Positions 24,011-34,705 of a DNA stretch of 64,000 nucleotides are shown piece after piece; within the stretch, counting starts at the first letter, position 1; each line of letters begins with the position of its first letter. Origin of the DNA: Mycolicibacterium sp. CH28 (GTDB taxonomy: Bacteria > Actinomycetota > Actinomycetes > Mycobacteriales > Mycobacteriaceae). Both the position numbers and the translations under genes were made by a program. The DNA lies in NCBI RefSeq assembly GCF_004745805.1, contig NZ_SRLQ01000005.1:186001-250000 (forward strand). Direction: 5' to 3'. Below the pieces are notes generated by a model. That model worked only from the letters and a program-made list of their open reading frames with translations. It searched no databases and was not told the DNA's origin.

Positions 24011-24731
24011 CCTGCCCCAGGATGTCCACCGCCGCGGCGACCAATTCGGCGTTGCCCGGCGCGGTCGAGCCATCCGGCAACGTCAGGGTGTCCTCCAACC
24101 CGATGCGGGTCTGCAGCCCGCGCACGCCCGCATGGCGCAGCAGTGGCCAGCAGCTGTCGTCGAGCCCGTGCAGCAGCACCGGCGCCGGCGAGTCGGCGCG
24201 GCGGATACGGGCCAGCAGGTCGTCGGCCGTGGCGGTGTCACCCTCGGCCTGCAGTTCGATCATCACCCGCAGGCAGTGCGGGGCCACCGCGGACTGCGCC
24301 CACGAGTCGGCGGCCTCGGCGTGGAAGATCCCGACCTCCACGCCCAGGCCCCGGCTCAGCAGCAGCTCGACGAGTTCGGGTGAACCGGGCTCGTGCCAAT
24401 TGACCGAGGCGAAATCGGGCAGCACGGTCCACGACTCGACGGCCCGCCAGCGTTCCTGTTGATCGGGTAGCGCCCAGAATCCGGTCGTCACGCCCAACGG
24501 CAGGCCCGGTGCCGCGCTGCGTACCGCGGTCACCGCCGCGGCGACGACCTCGGGTGCCAGCGAATCCACTCCGTCGGGGGTCTTCGGATGCAGGTGCACC
24601 GCTTGGGCTCCGGCCCGGCGCGCGGCGACGGCGGCGTCGGCCAGCTGCTCCGGGGTCACCGGCAGGCCGGCAAGCTGGTCGGGTGTGCGGGCGCCGTTGA
24701 TACAGGCCTTCAGGTACGCGGTAGTGGGCAT
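24000..24731 (-). CDS. BKACE-family (3-keto-5-aminohexanoate cleavage-type) enzyme
   Basis: 243 residues, DUF849 beta-keto acid cleavage family, a TIM-barrel zinc enzyme that transfers an acetyl unit from a beta-keto acid to CoA. Motifs: LKACINGARTPDQ near residue 6, AGAQAVHLHPKTPDG with the His-x-His metal ligands near 40, and LGVTTGFWALPDQ. It is shorter than typical members (about 270-300 residues), with the end GLQTRIGLEDTLTLPDG conserved. The exact beta-keto acid is unknown. It overlaps the cupin gene at its 3' end and is divergent from the channel gene. Confidence 0.85.
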   Translation of the reverse strand: MPTTAYLKACINGARTPDQLAGLPVTPEQLADAAVAARRAGAQAVHLHPKTPDGVDSLAPEVVAAAVTAVRSAAPGLPLGVTTGFWALPDQQERWRAVESWTVLPDFASVNWHEPGSPELVELLLSRGLGVEVGIFHAEAADSWAQSAVAPHCLRVMIELQAEGDTATADDLLARIRRADSPAPVLLHGLDDSCWPLLRHAGVRGLQTRIGLEDTLTLPDGSTAPGNAELVAAAVDILGQVSR

Positions 24732-24780
24732 AGCTCATCTTCACCCGTCACGGCCGCCAATTCCGAAGTAGCGTTTCCCC

Positions 24781-26499
24781 ATGCACGGCCACATCATCGT
24801 CTGCGGTGACGATGCGCTCGCGATGCGAATCATCGACGAGCTGAACAATGCCGAACTCAGCGTCGTGACATGCCAGTCGCCCAGCGATCTGGAGGCCGCC
24901 GGGATCACCGCCGCCGACGCGGTCATCTGCGCCGCCGACGACGACGCACTGAACCTGGAGATCGCCCTGCTGGCCCGCCAGGCCAGCCCCCGGGTCCGGG
25001 TGGTGGCGCGGCTGGCCAACACCGTGTTGCGCGAAGCCATGGCCGACGGCAACGGACCGGGTGCCATCCTCGACGTGGCCGATCTCACGGCGCCATCGGT
25101 GGTGGAGGCCCTGCTCAAGCGCACCACCCACACGATCTCGGTGGCCGGTATCGACTTCGTCGTCTCCGGTGCGGTCGCCACCCGCGAAGGCTCGCTGCGC
25201 GAGATGTACGGCGACCTGGCTCCGGTGGCGATCATCCGGTGCGAGGACTCCGACGCCCCCGGCGAGGTGATCGCCTGCCCCGGGCGCGATATGCGGGTGC
25301 GCCCCGGTGACTGGACGGCGATGATCGGCACCGCCGAGGAGCTGACCGAGCGGGATATCGAGATCGCCAAGCCGATACCGGCCACGCCGCGGGCGCGTCC
25401 GCTGTTCGTCCGACTCGCCGACGCCGTGCGGGCGTTCCGAGACGACCTGAACCCGATGTTCTACCGCGCACTCGCGGCCTCGGCCACGCTCCTGGTCGGT
25501 TCGACGGTCATGCTGCGCTTCGCCTACAACCAGCCCGGGATGGGCTGGGTCGACGCGCTGTACTTCTCCGCCGAGACCATCGCCACCGTCGGCTACGGCG
25601 ACTTCAACTTCCTGGACCAACCCACCTGGCTGCGGTTGTGGGGCATCTTGATGATGTTCGCGGGGGTGGCCACCACCGCCATCGTCGTGGCCTTCGTCGC
25701 CGACGTGCTGCTGTCCCGGCGGCTGTCCCAGTCGGCCAGCCGGCAGAAGATTCGCCACCTGCACCGCCACGTCGTGGTGGTGGGGCTGGGATCGTTCGGC
25801 ATCCGGGTGGCCAGCGTGCTCAAGGCCGCCGGCCACGACGTCGCGGTCATCGAACGCAATGAGGACAACCGCTACCTGTCGGCCGCGGCCGAGCTGGAGG
25901 TCCCGGTCGTCTTCGGCGACGCCACGCTGCGCCAGACCCTCGATGCCGCCCGGATCGACGACGCCAGGGCGATCGCGGTACTCACCCAGGACGACATGGT
26001 CAACATCGAGACCGGCATCGTGCTGCGCGAGATGCTCGGCCCGCGAACGCTGCCCGATTTGCACCGCCCTGACATGCCGATCGTGCTGCGGATCTACGAC
26101 CGGGCGCTGGGCTCGGCAGTGGGCCACCGGTTCGGATTCGAGTACGTCCGCTCGACCGTCGACCTGGCCACACCGTGGTTCATCGGCGCGGCGATGGGCC
26201 TCGACGTGCTGGGCACCTTCTCCGTGGGCCAGCACTCGTTCATGGTCGGCGGGGTGCGGGTGCAGGCCGACAGCGAACTCGACGGGATCCGGATGTTCGA
26301 GCTGTCCACCCAGACCCGGGTCATCGCCATCACCCGCGACGGTTCGCCGGTGCGGTTGCATCCGCGCCGGGACACCCAGCTGACCGCCGGCGATACCGCC
26401 TACCTCGTCGGCCCGTACCGCGAGCTGATCGACACGCTGCGCAAGGGGCAGCGCGCCTCCCAGCCAGGCAAGGCCAGACGGTCGTCGAGCACCGGGTGA
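24781..26499 (+). CDS. RCK-pore-RCK potassium channel-like protein
   Basis: 572 residues with an unusual order. An N-terminal TrkA-N/RCK domain (residues 1-115, IIVCGDDALAMRI) is followed by an RCK-C part to about 200. Two transmembrane segments (about 227-250 and 285-312) flank a selectivity filter TVGYGD at 269-274. A second RCK pair follows (Rossmann motif VVGLGSFGI near 335, RCK-C to about 550). It should be an inner-membrane K+ (or cation) channel gated by nucleotide or ion binding on both cytoplasmic sides. The ATG at 24781 gives the N-terminal domain directly. It is divergent from the BKACE gene. Confidence 0.88.
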   Translation: MHGHIIVCGDDALAMRIIDELNNAELSVVTCQSPSDLEAAGITAADAVICAADDDALNLEIALLARQASPRVRVVARLANTVLREAMADGNGPGAILDVADLTAPSVVEALLKRTTHTISVAGIDFVVSGAVATREGSLREMYGDLAPVAIIRCEDSDAPGEVIACPGRDMRVRPGDWTAMIGTAEELTERDIEIAKPIPATPRARPLFVRLADAVRAFRDDLNPMFYRALAASATLLVGSTVMLRFAYNQPGMGWVDALYFSAETIATVGYGDFNFLDQPTWLRLWGILMMFAGVATTAIVVAFVADVLLSRRLSQSASRQKIRHLHRHVVVVGLGSFGIRVASVLKAAGHDVAVIERNEDNRYLSAAAELEVPVVFGDATLRQTLDAARIDDARAIAVLTQDDMVNIETGIVLREMLGPRTLPDLHRPDMPIVLRIYDRALGSAVGHRFGFEYVRSTVDLATPWFIGAAMGLDVLGTFSVGQHSFMVGGVRVQADSELDGIRMFELSTQTRVIAITRDGSPVRLHPRRDTQLTAGDTAYLVGPYRELIDTLRKGQRASQPGKARRSSSTG

Positions 26500-26598
26500 A
26501 CCCCGGTCCGGTCCGCTCGGCGGTCGCGGCCCGAATTCGTCGTCGGGCGTCCAGCGGACTGTCCTACCCTCTTTGCTCATGACGCTGCGGGGTGACCG

Positions 26599-27480
26599 AT
26601 GACCGAAGGACGGGGTCGCGACGACGTACGCCGACGGCTCGAGAAGCGTTACCGGCGCCTGGAGGAGTCGCGCGGGCTGGCCCCGGTGGCGGGGCTGGTC
26701 GCCCGCTTCACCGAGATCGACGGCGGCACGCAGGGAGCGTTGGTCTCCACGCAGCTCTTCACCACGGTGATCCCGCTGATCATCATCGGCTTCAGCTATT
26801 TTTCCGGCTTCGCCGACAACGCCAGTCCGGGAACCATTTTCATCCGACAGTTCGCCCTCGAACACCCACTGAAGGACCGGGTGCGCGAGGCGTTCGGCCA
26901 CTCATCGGGGCTGCGAGCCGACTGGAGTCTGATCGGGGTCGCAGGGTTCCTCGTGTGGGGCATACCGATGTCGATCACGATCGCCGGAATCTTCGCCAAA
27001 GCCTGGCGCCGCCAGCAGTTCGGGCTGCTGGCCAGGCTGCTGCGAGGAACCCTGTGGTTCTTGCTCTACCTGGCCATGATCGCCATCCGGGAGCGGATCA
27101 GCTTCGGATCGCACCACGGCCACGCCGGGCGAACGTTGCTGTTCATCGTCGGCCTGGTGCCGGTGTGGCTGTTTTGGTCACTCACACCGGTCCTCTTGGT
27201 CCGCGACGGATGGCGCGGCATGGGTAACCTCGCGCTCGCCGGCCTGGCCGGGGTGGTGATCGACGGCGTCGCGATCCCGCTCGGCGCCCGGCTCTTCTTC
27301 CCCTCGTTGCTTCACGACTGGGACGGTTTCGGCCCGATCGGCGTCGCGATGTCCCTGCTGATCTGGTGCGGTGTGGTCGGCACCGGCTGGGTCGTCATCG
27401 CGTGTGTGAGTGCCCTGCTGTGGGAACGAACCGCCCCGTCCGCACTGGTCGTCGAGTCCCAGACCGCGGGGATCGACTGA
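26599..27480 (+). CDS. YihY/BrkB-family membrane protein
   Basis: 293-residue polytopic protein with about six hydrophobic segments. The typical YihY/BrkB start, a basic amphipathic N-terminus (RRLEKRYRRLEESRG) and a short GLVARFTEIDG segment, is followed by membrane helices at about residues 53-73, 110-130, 152-170, 180-200, 210-230 and 250-275. Function unknown; the family was once misannotated as ribonuclease BN. It is the last plus-strand gene before a strong hairpin that ends the convergent pair with the universal stress gene. Confidence 0.82.
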   Translation: MTEGRGRDDVRRRLEKRYRRLEESRGLAPVAGLVARFTEIDGGTQGALVSTQLFTTVIPLIIIGFSYFSGFADNASPGTIFIRQFALEHPLKDRVREAFGHSSGLRADWSLIGVAGFLVWGIPMSITIAGIFAKAWRRQQFGLLARLLRGTLWFLLYLAMIAIRERISFGSHHGHAGRTLLFIVGLVPVWLFWSLTPVLLVRDGWRGMGNLALAGLAGVVIDGVAIPLGARLFFPSLLHDWDGFGPIGVAMSLLIWCGVVGTGWVVIACVSALLWERTAPSALVVESQTAGID

Positions 27481-27501
27481 CCCTGCCCGCCAAAAAGAGG
27501 T

Positions 27502-27538
27502 GGGCCGGCGGACGAGGGAGAACTCCGTCCGCCGGCCC
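27502..27538 (-). terminator. bidirectional hairpin, intrinsic terminator on the minus strand
   Basis: A perfect 13-base stem (27502-27514 with 27526-27538, GGGCCGGCGGACG and its complement) with an 11-base loop. On the minus strand it is followed by a T-run (CTTTTTGG), so it is a strong intrinsic terminator for the universal stress gene. It can also stop the YihY transcript. Confidence 0.75.
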
Positions 27539-27558
27539 AAGGCGCGCGCCGTGGGGTG

Positions 27559-28446
27559 CTAGTGCCGGCGCGCGACAATCAGGGGGATGGTGACCGTATG
27601 AGCAAGTGCGGTGCTGACCGAGCCGAGCAGCAGCCCGGCGAATCCGCCGCGCCCGTGGCTGCCTACCACCAGCAGCTGAGCGTTCTGGGCTTGTTCGGCC
27701 AGGTAGCGAGCCGGCTGGTCGCGGACCACCACCCGATGCACGGTGACATCGGGATAGTCTTCGGCCATCCCGGCCAGCCGTTCGGCAAGTAGTTCCGCTT
27801 CGCCGGCGGCCACCGCGGACCAGTCGACTCCGGGGACCGCGAACAGACTGTCGTCACTCCAAGCGTGCACCGCCACCAGGTCCACGCCGCGCCGGGATGC
27901 CTCGGCGAAAGCCAGATCGGTGGCTTCCGACGAGAGCGGGGAGCCGTCGATGCCGACGACCACAGGCAGATGCGAGGCCGGGACAGGTCCATCGTGGATC
28001 ACCGCGACCGGGCAATGCGCGTGATGGATAAGCCCGGTGCTGATCGAGCCGAGCAGGCCGCGCCGGAAGGCGCCCATCCCGCGGCTGCCGACCACGATCA
28101 GTTCCGCACCCTTGGACAGGTCGACCAGCGTCGGTACCGGTGTCGCGTGGTAAATGTCGGCGTCGGCGATGCGCGCTGGGGCGCCCGTCTCCGTGCCCAC
28201 CTGCGCCACCAGTTCACGGGCTTCGGCCAAGACCTGGCGGGCCTGAGTGTCCTGCCACTCCTCGAACTCGGTCGGGACGGGCGTCATGACATTGGTCACA
28301 GCCGGTGCCTGCGCGACGTGCACCAAACGCAACGCGATGTTGCGGGTGCCTCCCTCGTGCGCAGCCCAGCGAACCGCAGCGTTGGAGGCGGCAGAACCAT
28401 CGACGCCGACGATGATCTCGCCGGAAGCGCCTGCCGTGTGCCCCAC
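27559..28446 (-). CDS. tandem universal stress protein (DosR-regulon type)
   Basis: 295 residues, two UspA domains. Domain 1 starts [18 protein letters not shown] with the ATP-binding [17 protein letters not shown] near residue 120. Domain 2 starts [19 protein letters not shown] with [17 protein letters not shown]. Both keep the G2xG9xG(S/T) nucleotide motif, so it should bind ATP. Start is GTG at 28446 with AAAGGGA upstream. It is divergent from devR over a DosR box, as are several universal stress genes of the M. tuberculosis dormancy regulon. A role in hypoxic survival is inferred from this context. Confidence 0.92.
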   Translation of the reverse strand: MGHTAGASGEIIVGVDGSAASNAAVRWAAHEGGTRNIALRLVHVAQAPAVTNVMTPVPTEFEEWQDTQARQVLAEARELVAQVGTETGAPARIADADIYHATPVPTLVDLSKGAELIVVGSRGMGAFRRGLLGSISTGLIHHAHCPVAVIHDGPVPASHLPVVVGIDGSPLSSEATDLAFAEASRRGVDLVAVHAWSDDSLFAVPGVDWSAVAAGEAELLAERLAGMAEDYPDVTVHRVVVRDQPARYLAEQAQNAQLLVVGSHGRGGFAGLLLGSVSTALAHTVTIPLIVARRH

Positions 28447-28564
28447 TGAAGTCCCTTTCGAATGTCACCACCACTCATCGCGGTGTCGCCTATGAGAATT
28501 CACCTCGGCGGGTCCATCCGCCAGCCAAGTTGGACCCCTTCCAGCAAGGCGTTGGTCAGGTGTT

Positions 28565-28584
28565 TTCGGGACCAAAGTCCCTAC
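28565..28584. promoter_or_regulatory. DosR/DevR box
   Basis: TTCGGGACCAAAGTCCCTAC matches TTSGGGACTWWAGTCCCSAA, the M. tuberculosis DosR palindrome, at 17 of 20 positions, with the GGGAC/GTCCC core intact. It lies 33 bases upstream of the devR start and within the divergent usp-devR gap, so it could serve both. Confidence 0.8.
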
Positions 28585-28616
28585 CCAGTTCCGGCAATTT
28601 CAGGCTCTACTGCGGT

Positions 28617-30813
<2,197 letters not shown>

Positions 30814-30824
30814 TGGCGGTCGGG

Positions 30825-31052
30825 CTACGCCGAGATCTCCACCGCCGGCTGCGCAGCGAACAGCGCGCGGCAGTAGCGCTCGACGAACAGCGGGACGAAC
30901 TCGCGGATTCGGGCGCCGTCGAATCGGCGATGTGCGCTGTCCACGGTCTCGGTGATGACGTGATCGGGAACATAGGGGAACAACTCCGTGAGGCGATCGA
31001 CTACCTGGTCGATCTGACGCTTCTCCTCGGCACGTTCCACGCCGGACATCAT
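30825..31052 (-). CDS. small three-helix-bundle protein
   Basis: 75 residues, predicted all-helical: VERAEEKRQIDQVVDRLTELFP, VPDHVITETVDSAHRRF and IREFVPLFVERYCRALFA make three helices. This is the three-helix bundle dimerisation domain family found widely in mycobacteria. Start is ATG 31052 or 31049; the reading frame is open upstream but runs into non-coding-looking sequence. It is convergent with devS, 11 bases from its stop, so a DosR link by position is possible. Function unknown; probably a protein-interaction module. Confidence 0.75.
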   Translation of the reverse strand: MMSGVERAEEKRQIDQVVDRLTELFPYVPDHVITETVDSAHRRFDGARIREFVPLFVERYCRALFAAQPAVEISA

Positions 31053-31193
31053 CGGATGAAGTACGCCATTCGCGCAACCACCAATATGCCGATGAGCATC
31101 GGACAGCCGTCCAGTCGATGAACGCAAGATGGCGGCGGCGCAGGCGGTTACACCCGGTGCGCAGCACGGCACCGGTTCGGATACAGTTCGCCC

Positions 31194-31574
31194 GTGACCC
31201 CACCGAGCAACCCGGATGCGAGCTACCGGGCGCCCGAATCTGTGAATCGCCTTCAGGCAGAACACCTGCGGGAAATGCTGCTGGCACAGTGCGAGCAACT
31301 CGACGCCGACCTGGCCACCTACGGCTCGGCCCTGGAGCGCTACCAGCGCCGCGGCGAGCAGACCCAGGCTCGGCGCATCCGGGGGATGATCCGGACCGCT
31401 GAACGGGAACGCCGGTCGGTGCAGGACCTGATCGCCGGGCTCGAGCGGCGGTTCCTCGGTGGCGACGGGCGGACCGAGACGGCACGGCATCCGGCTTCGC
31501 CGACGGGGCCGCCCCGCCACGTTGGCCCGCGAACGCACCCCTACCCGACCCCGCACCGGGTCATCAGGACCTAG
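31194..31574 (+). CDS. hypothetical coiled-coil protein
   Basis: 126 residues. Residues 15-90 are a long charged helix (VNRLQAEHLREMLLAQCEQLDADLATYG ... RRIRGMIRTAERERRSVQDLIAGLERRF in part), likely a coiled coil; the C-terminus is Pro/Arg-rich. Start is GTG at 31194. The stop shares four bases with the stop of the convergent SRPBCC gene (CTAG, 31571-31574). I recognise no catalytic motif and no membrane segment. Codon use looks like its neighbours, so it is probably a real gene. Confidence 0.6.
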   Translation: MTPPSNPDASYRAPESVNRLQAEHLREMLLAQCEQLDADLATYGSALERYQRRGEQTQARRIRGMIRTAERERRSVQDLIAGLERRFLGGDGRTETARHPASPTGPPRHVGPRTHPYPTPHRVIRT

Positions 31575-32017
31575 TTTCCCGCGAACACCGTCACGAACCG
31601 GTCCAGCGACTCCTGGATGTCGCCGCGCAGCGCCGCCGCGACGATCATGCCGATCGGACCGAACAGCGCCGGGCCGCCCAGATGGACGTCCATGGTGACC
31701 ACCGAGGAGCCGGCGTCCTTGTCGTGTGGACGAACCTTGCCCATCAGCTTGACCTTGACCCCGCCCGCACCCGCGCCGTTGAGCGTCATCGACTCCGGCG
31801 GCTTGAAATGAACGATCGTCCATTTGACGCGGTTGGGCATGCCCTTGACCTCCACGATGGAGTCGACGACGGTGCCCTTGTCGAGGGTGTCGGGCAGCTT
31901 GGAGCGCCAGACCCGGTGGATGGTCAGCCATTCGGAGTAACGCGACAGGTCAGAAGCGTGCTGCCAGGCCTGATCAGGTGGAAGCGGAACGTCGACCGAT
32001 ACTGAGAGTTTCGCCAT
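31571..32017 (-). CDS. SRPBCC-family protein (Rv0910-like)
   Basis: 148 residues, START/polyketide-cyclase-like (SRPBCC) fold. Typical start MAKLSVSVDVPLPPDQAWQHASDLSRYSEWL, then the hydrophobic-cavity strands (KWTIVHFKPPESMTLNG) and the C-terminal helix FGPIGMIVAAALRGDIQESLDRFV. In M. tuberculosis the orthologue was listed as toxin of a toxin-antitoxin pair with Rv0909, though the fold suggests lipid or small-molecule binding. It follows the antitoxin gene by nine bases and is the last gene of the echA6 operon. Confidence 0.88.
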   Translation of the reverse strand: MAKLSVSVDVPLPPDQAWQHASDLSRYSEWLTIHRVWRSKLPDTLDKGTVVDSIVEVKGMPNRVKWTIVHFKPPESMTLNGAGAGGVKVKLMGKVRPHDKDAGSSVVTMDVHLGGPALFGPIGMIVAAALRGDIQESLDRFVTVFAGN

Positions 32018-32026
32018 GGGTCGGTT

Positions 32027-32227
32027 CTACTGGTCGCCCTTGTCGGTGCGGTTCTTCTCGACGATGTTCTTGGCCGCGTCCTGCACCTTGTCGACGGCGC
32101 CGGAGAACTTGCCCTGCGTCTTCTCGTCGATGATGTCACCCGCCTTGTCGATGGCTTGCTCCACCTTCTCGGCGTTCTCGCTCAAGACCTCTTTGGTCTT
32201 GTCGAAGGCTTTGTCGAGAAATCCCAT
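32027..32227 (-). CDS. MT0933-like antitoxin family protein (Rv0909-like)
   Basis: 66 residues, entirely amphipathic and charged: GFLDKAFDKTKEVLSENAEK, VEQAIDKAGDIIDEKT and FSGAVDKVQDAAKNIVEKN. It matches the MT0933 antitoxin family (M. tuberculosis Rv0909) and also looks like a small LEA/CsbD-type stress protein. Its ribosome site AGGGTGA lies just upstream of the ATG. It precedes the SRPBCC gene by nine bases, the classic antitoxin-first order. A perfect palindrome (GGGCATATGCCC, 32254-32265) sits in the 41-base gap to ctpE. Confidence 0.82.
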   Translation of the reverse strand: MGFLDKAFDKTKEVLSENAEKVEQAIDKAGDIIDEKTQGKFSGAVDKVQDAAKNIVEKNRTDKGDQ

Positions 32228-32268
32228 CGGTCACCCTTCCTGATCGATCACCAGGGCATATGCCCCGG

Positions 32269-34677
32269 TCAATCTTGCACGGTATGCGAGCCGCGCCACA
32301 AAACCCGCGGTTCGCCCAGCACTCGGCCCTGGACCCACCACAGCACCTCGATCAGGACCGCGGCGAGCAGCCCCATTCCCAACCCCGCCGCCGTGACCTC
32401 CAGGTTGGACGGGTCGAGCATGAATGTCTTGCGGGCCAGGGGTATGGCGAAGATCACGACATAGGCCAGACCAGAGACCACTACCAATGCCACGCGCCAC
32501 CACTGGTAGGGCCGCGCGACGACGGCCAGCACCCACACCGCCCCCATCAGCAAGGTGATCAGCGCGGTGGTGGAGGCCTGAGTCTGCTCGACGATGGTCG
32601 CGTTGCGCCCGTGGTAGGCGATCAGGTACGACACGAACGTCGTCAGGCCGACCACCACACCGGAGGGCAGCGCCGAGGCCATCACCCGGCGCACGAACCC
32701 GGTGCGGGCGCGTTCGTTGTTGGGCGCCAGCGACAGGATGAACGCGGGAATGCCGATGGTGAACCACGCCGCGATGGTGACGTGGATCGGCTGGAACGGA
32801 TACACCAGCGGATCGGTGCCGAAGATCTTGTGCGACAGACCCGCAAGCCCCACCAGCAGGGCCAGCAACACCGAGTAGACCGTCTTGGTGAGGAACAGGT
32901 TGGACACCCGCTCGATGTTGCCGATGACCCGTCTACCCTCCCCCACCACGTAGGGCAGGGTGGCGAACTTGTTGTCCAACAGCACGATTTGCGCGACCGC
33001 GCGGGACGCCGGGCTGCCGGAACCCATCGCCACCCCGATGTCGGCATCCTTGAGGGCCAGCACGTCGTTGACACCGTCGCCGGTCATCGCGACCGTGTGA
33101 TCCCGGGACTGCAGCGCGTGCACCATGGCCCGCTTCTGGTCGGGGCGCACCCGGCCGAACGTGGTGTAGGTCGCCATGGTCTCGGCCAGCTCGCCGGCGT
33201 CGGTCGGCAGCTGGCGGGCATCCATCGTCTCGCCCTGCAGACCGAGCGAGGTGGCCACCGCGCCGACCGACACCGCGTTGTCGCCGGAGATGACCTTGAC
33301 CGAGACATTTTGGGAGGCGAAATAGTCCAGCGTTTCGCGGGCGTCGGGGCGGACTCGCTGTTCGAGCATGACCAGCGCGACTGGGGTGACGGCGCCGGGC
33401 GCTCCGGGGCTGTCGACGGGCATGTCACTGGCGGCCAGCAGCAGCACCCGTAGCCCGTGGGAGCCGGCCTCCTCAGCCTGGGCCGCCGCGGCAGATCCGG
33501 GGTCAAGCAGCACGTCCGGCGCGCCGATCAGCCAGTTCCCCTGCTCGCCGTAGGAGACTCCGCTCCATTTGGTGGCCGACTTGAACGGCGCGGTGGCCGT
33601 CGCCGTCCAGCCCGGCGGGTACGGGTAGGCCTCGGCGATGGCCTGCATGCTGGCGTTGGGTCGGGGATCGTCGGCGGCCAGCGAGGCCAGGACGTCGGTG
33701 ACCACCTCGGTGGCCTCGGACGCGCCCACCGGCGCGACCTCGGACAGCCGCATGCCGTTCTCGGTGAGGGTGCCGGTCTTGTCCGCGCACACCACGTCGA
33801 CGCGGGCCAACCCCTCGATGGCGGGCAGCTCTTGGACCAGGCACTGCCTGCGGCCCAGCCGAACCACGCCGACCGCGAAAGCGATCGAGGTCATCAGCAC
33901 CAGGCCCTCGGGCACCATCGGCACCAGTGCGCCGACCATCCGCAGCACCGAATCCCGCCAGCCCACATCGGTGGTGAACAGCTGGGTGTAGATGACCAGC
34001 AACCCGGTGGGCCACAACAGGTAGGTGATGAACTGCAGAATCCGGTTGATCCCGGTGCGCAGTTCGGATTTCACCAGGGTGAACTTGCTGGCCTCCTCGG
34101 CCAGCCGGGCGGCGTAGGCTTCGCGGCCGACCTTGGTGGCACGGTAGGCGCCCGACCCCGCGACGACGAAGCTGCCCGACATCACCGCGTCGCCGACGTG
34201 TTTGGCGATCGAGTCGGCTTCACCGGTGAGCAGCGACTCGTCGATTTCCAGGTTCGCCGCCTCGATGATCTCCCCGTCCACGACGACCTGATCGCCGGGG
34301 CCGAGCTCGATCACATCGTCGAGGACAACCTCGTTGGGCGGCAACGGTTCGGTCCGCGATTGACGGCGCACCGTTGGCTTGGCCTGCCCGACGATGGCGA
34401 GGTTGTCCAGCGTCTTCTTGGCCCGCAGTTCCTGGATGATGCCGATACCGCTGTTGGCGATGATCAGCAGGCCGAACATGCCGTTGATCAGCGACCCGGT
34501 GCTGAGCACGATGATCAGCAGCACACCGAGGATGGCGTTGATGCGGGTGAAGACGTTGGCCCGCACGATCTCGGAGACGCTGCGCGAGGCGCGGGTCGGG
34601 ACGTCGTTGGCCTTGCCCTCGGCGACCCGAGCGGCAACCTCGGCGTCACTCAGTCCGGTGACGACACTGGCGGTCAT
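32269..34677 (-). CDS. ctpE: P-type cation ATPase CtpE
   Basis: 802-residue inner-membrane ATPase. The phosphorylated Asp299 lies in [11 protein letters not shown]; the actuator loop is LLTGEADS and the hinge [16 protein letters not shown] is intact. About eight to ten transmembrane helices flank these. It lacks the N-terminal Cys-rich metal-binding domains and the CPx motif of copper/zinc pumps, fitting the mycobacterial CtpE group; the M. smegmatis member is described as a Ca2+ transporter for envelope integrity. It is inside the echA6-Rv0910 operon, 28 bases after the serine hydrolase gene and 41 before the antitoxin gene. Confidence 0.93.
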   Translation of the reverse strand: MTASVVTGLSDAEVAARVAEGKANDVPTRASRSVSEIVRANVFTRINAILGVLLIIVLSTGSLINGMFGLLIIANSGIGIIQELRAKKTLDNLAIVGQAKPTVRRQSRTEPLPPNEVVLDDVIELGPGDQVVVDGEIIEAANLEIDESLLTGEADSIAKHVGDAVMSGSFVVAGSGAYRATKVGREAYAARLAEEASKFTLVKSELRTGINRILQFITYLLWPTGLLVIYTQLFTTDVGWRDSVLRMVGALVPMVPEGLVLMTSIAFAVGVVRLGRRQCLVQELPAIEGLARVDVVCADKTGTLTENGMRLSEVAPVGASEATEVVTDVLASLAADDPRPNASMQAIAEAYPYPPGWTATATAPFKSATKWSGVSYGEQGNWLIGAPDVLLDPGSAAAAQAEEAGSHGLRVLLLAASDMPVDSPGAPGAVTPVALVMLEQRVRPDARETLDYFASQNVSVKVISGDNAVSVGAVATSLGLQGETMDARQLPTDAGELAETMATYTTFGRVRPDQKRAMVHALQSRDHTVAMTGDGVNDVLALKDADIGVAMGSGSPASRAVAQIVLLDNKFATLPYVVGEGRRVIGNIERVSNLFLTKTVYSVLLALLVGLAGLSHKIFGTDPLVYPFQPIHVTIAAWFTIGIPAFILSLAPNNERARTGFVRRVMASALPSGVVVGLTTFVSYLIAYHGRNATIVEQTQASTTALITLLMGAVWVLAVVARPYQWWRVALVVVSGLAYVVIFAIPLARKTFMLDPSNLEVTAAGLGMGLLAAVLIEVLWWVQGRVLGEPRVLWRGSHTVQD

Positions 34678-34705
34678 CGGGGCCGTCTCTCGTCACGCAA
34701 GCGGC

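Noticed and set aside
24748..26901. Very long open frame on the minus strand, over 700 codons
   Set aside because: Antisense to the channel and YihY genes; rich in Arg/Gly/His with no fold or ribosome site, as expected from third-position GC bias.
28430..28460. AGTCCC near the usp start resembles half a DosR box
   Set aside because: It is the complement of the usp ribosome site (AAAGGGAC) and the other half does not match.
28527..28546. Weak second DosR-like site (AAGGGGTCC on the minus strand)
   Set aside because: Only about half of one arm matches and the core is broken.
32254..32265. GGGCATATGCCC palindrome between ctpE and the antitoxin gene
   Set aside because: No loop or T-run, so not a clear terminator; may be an operator but nothing supports it.
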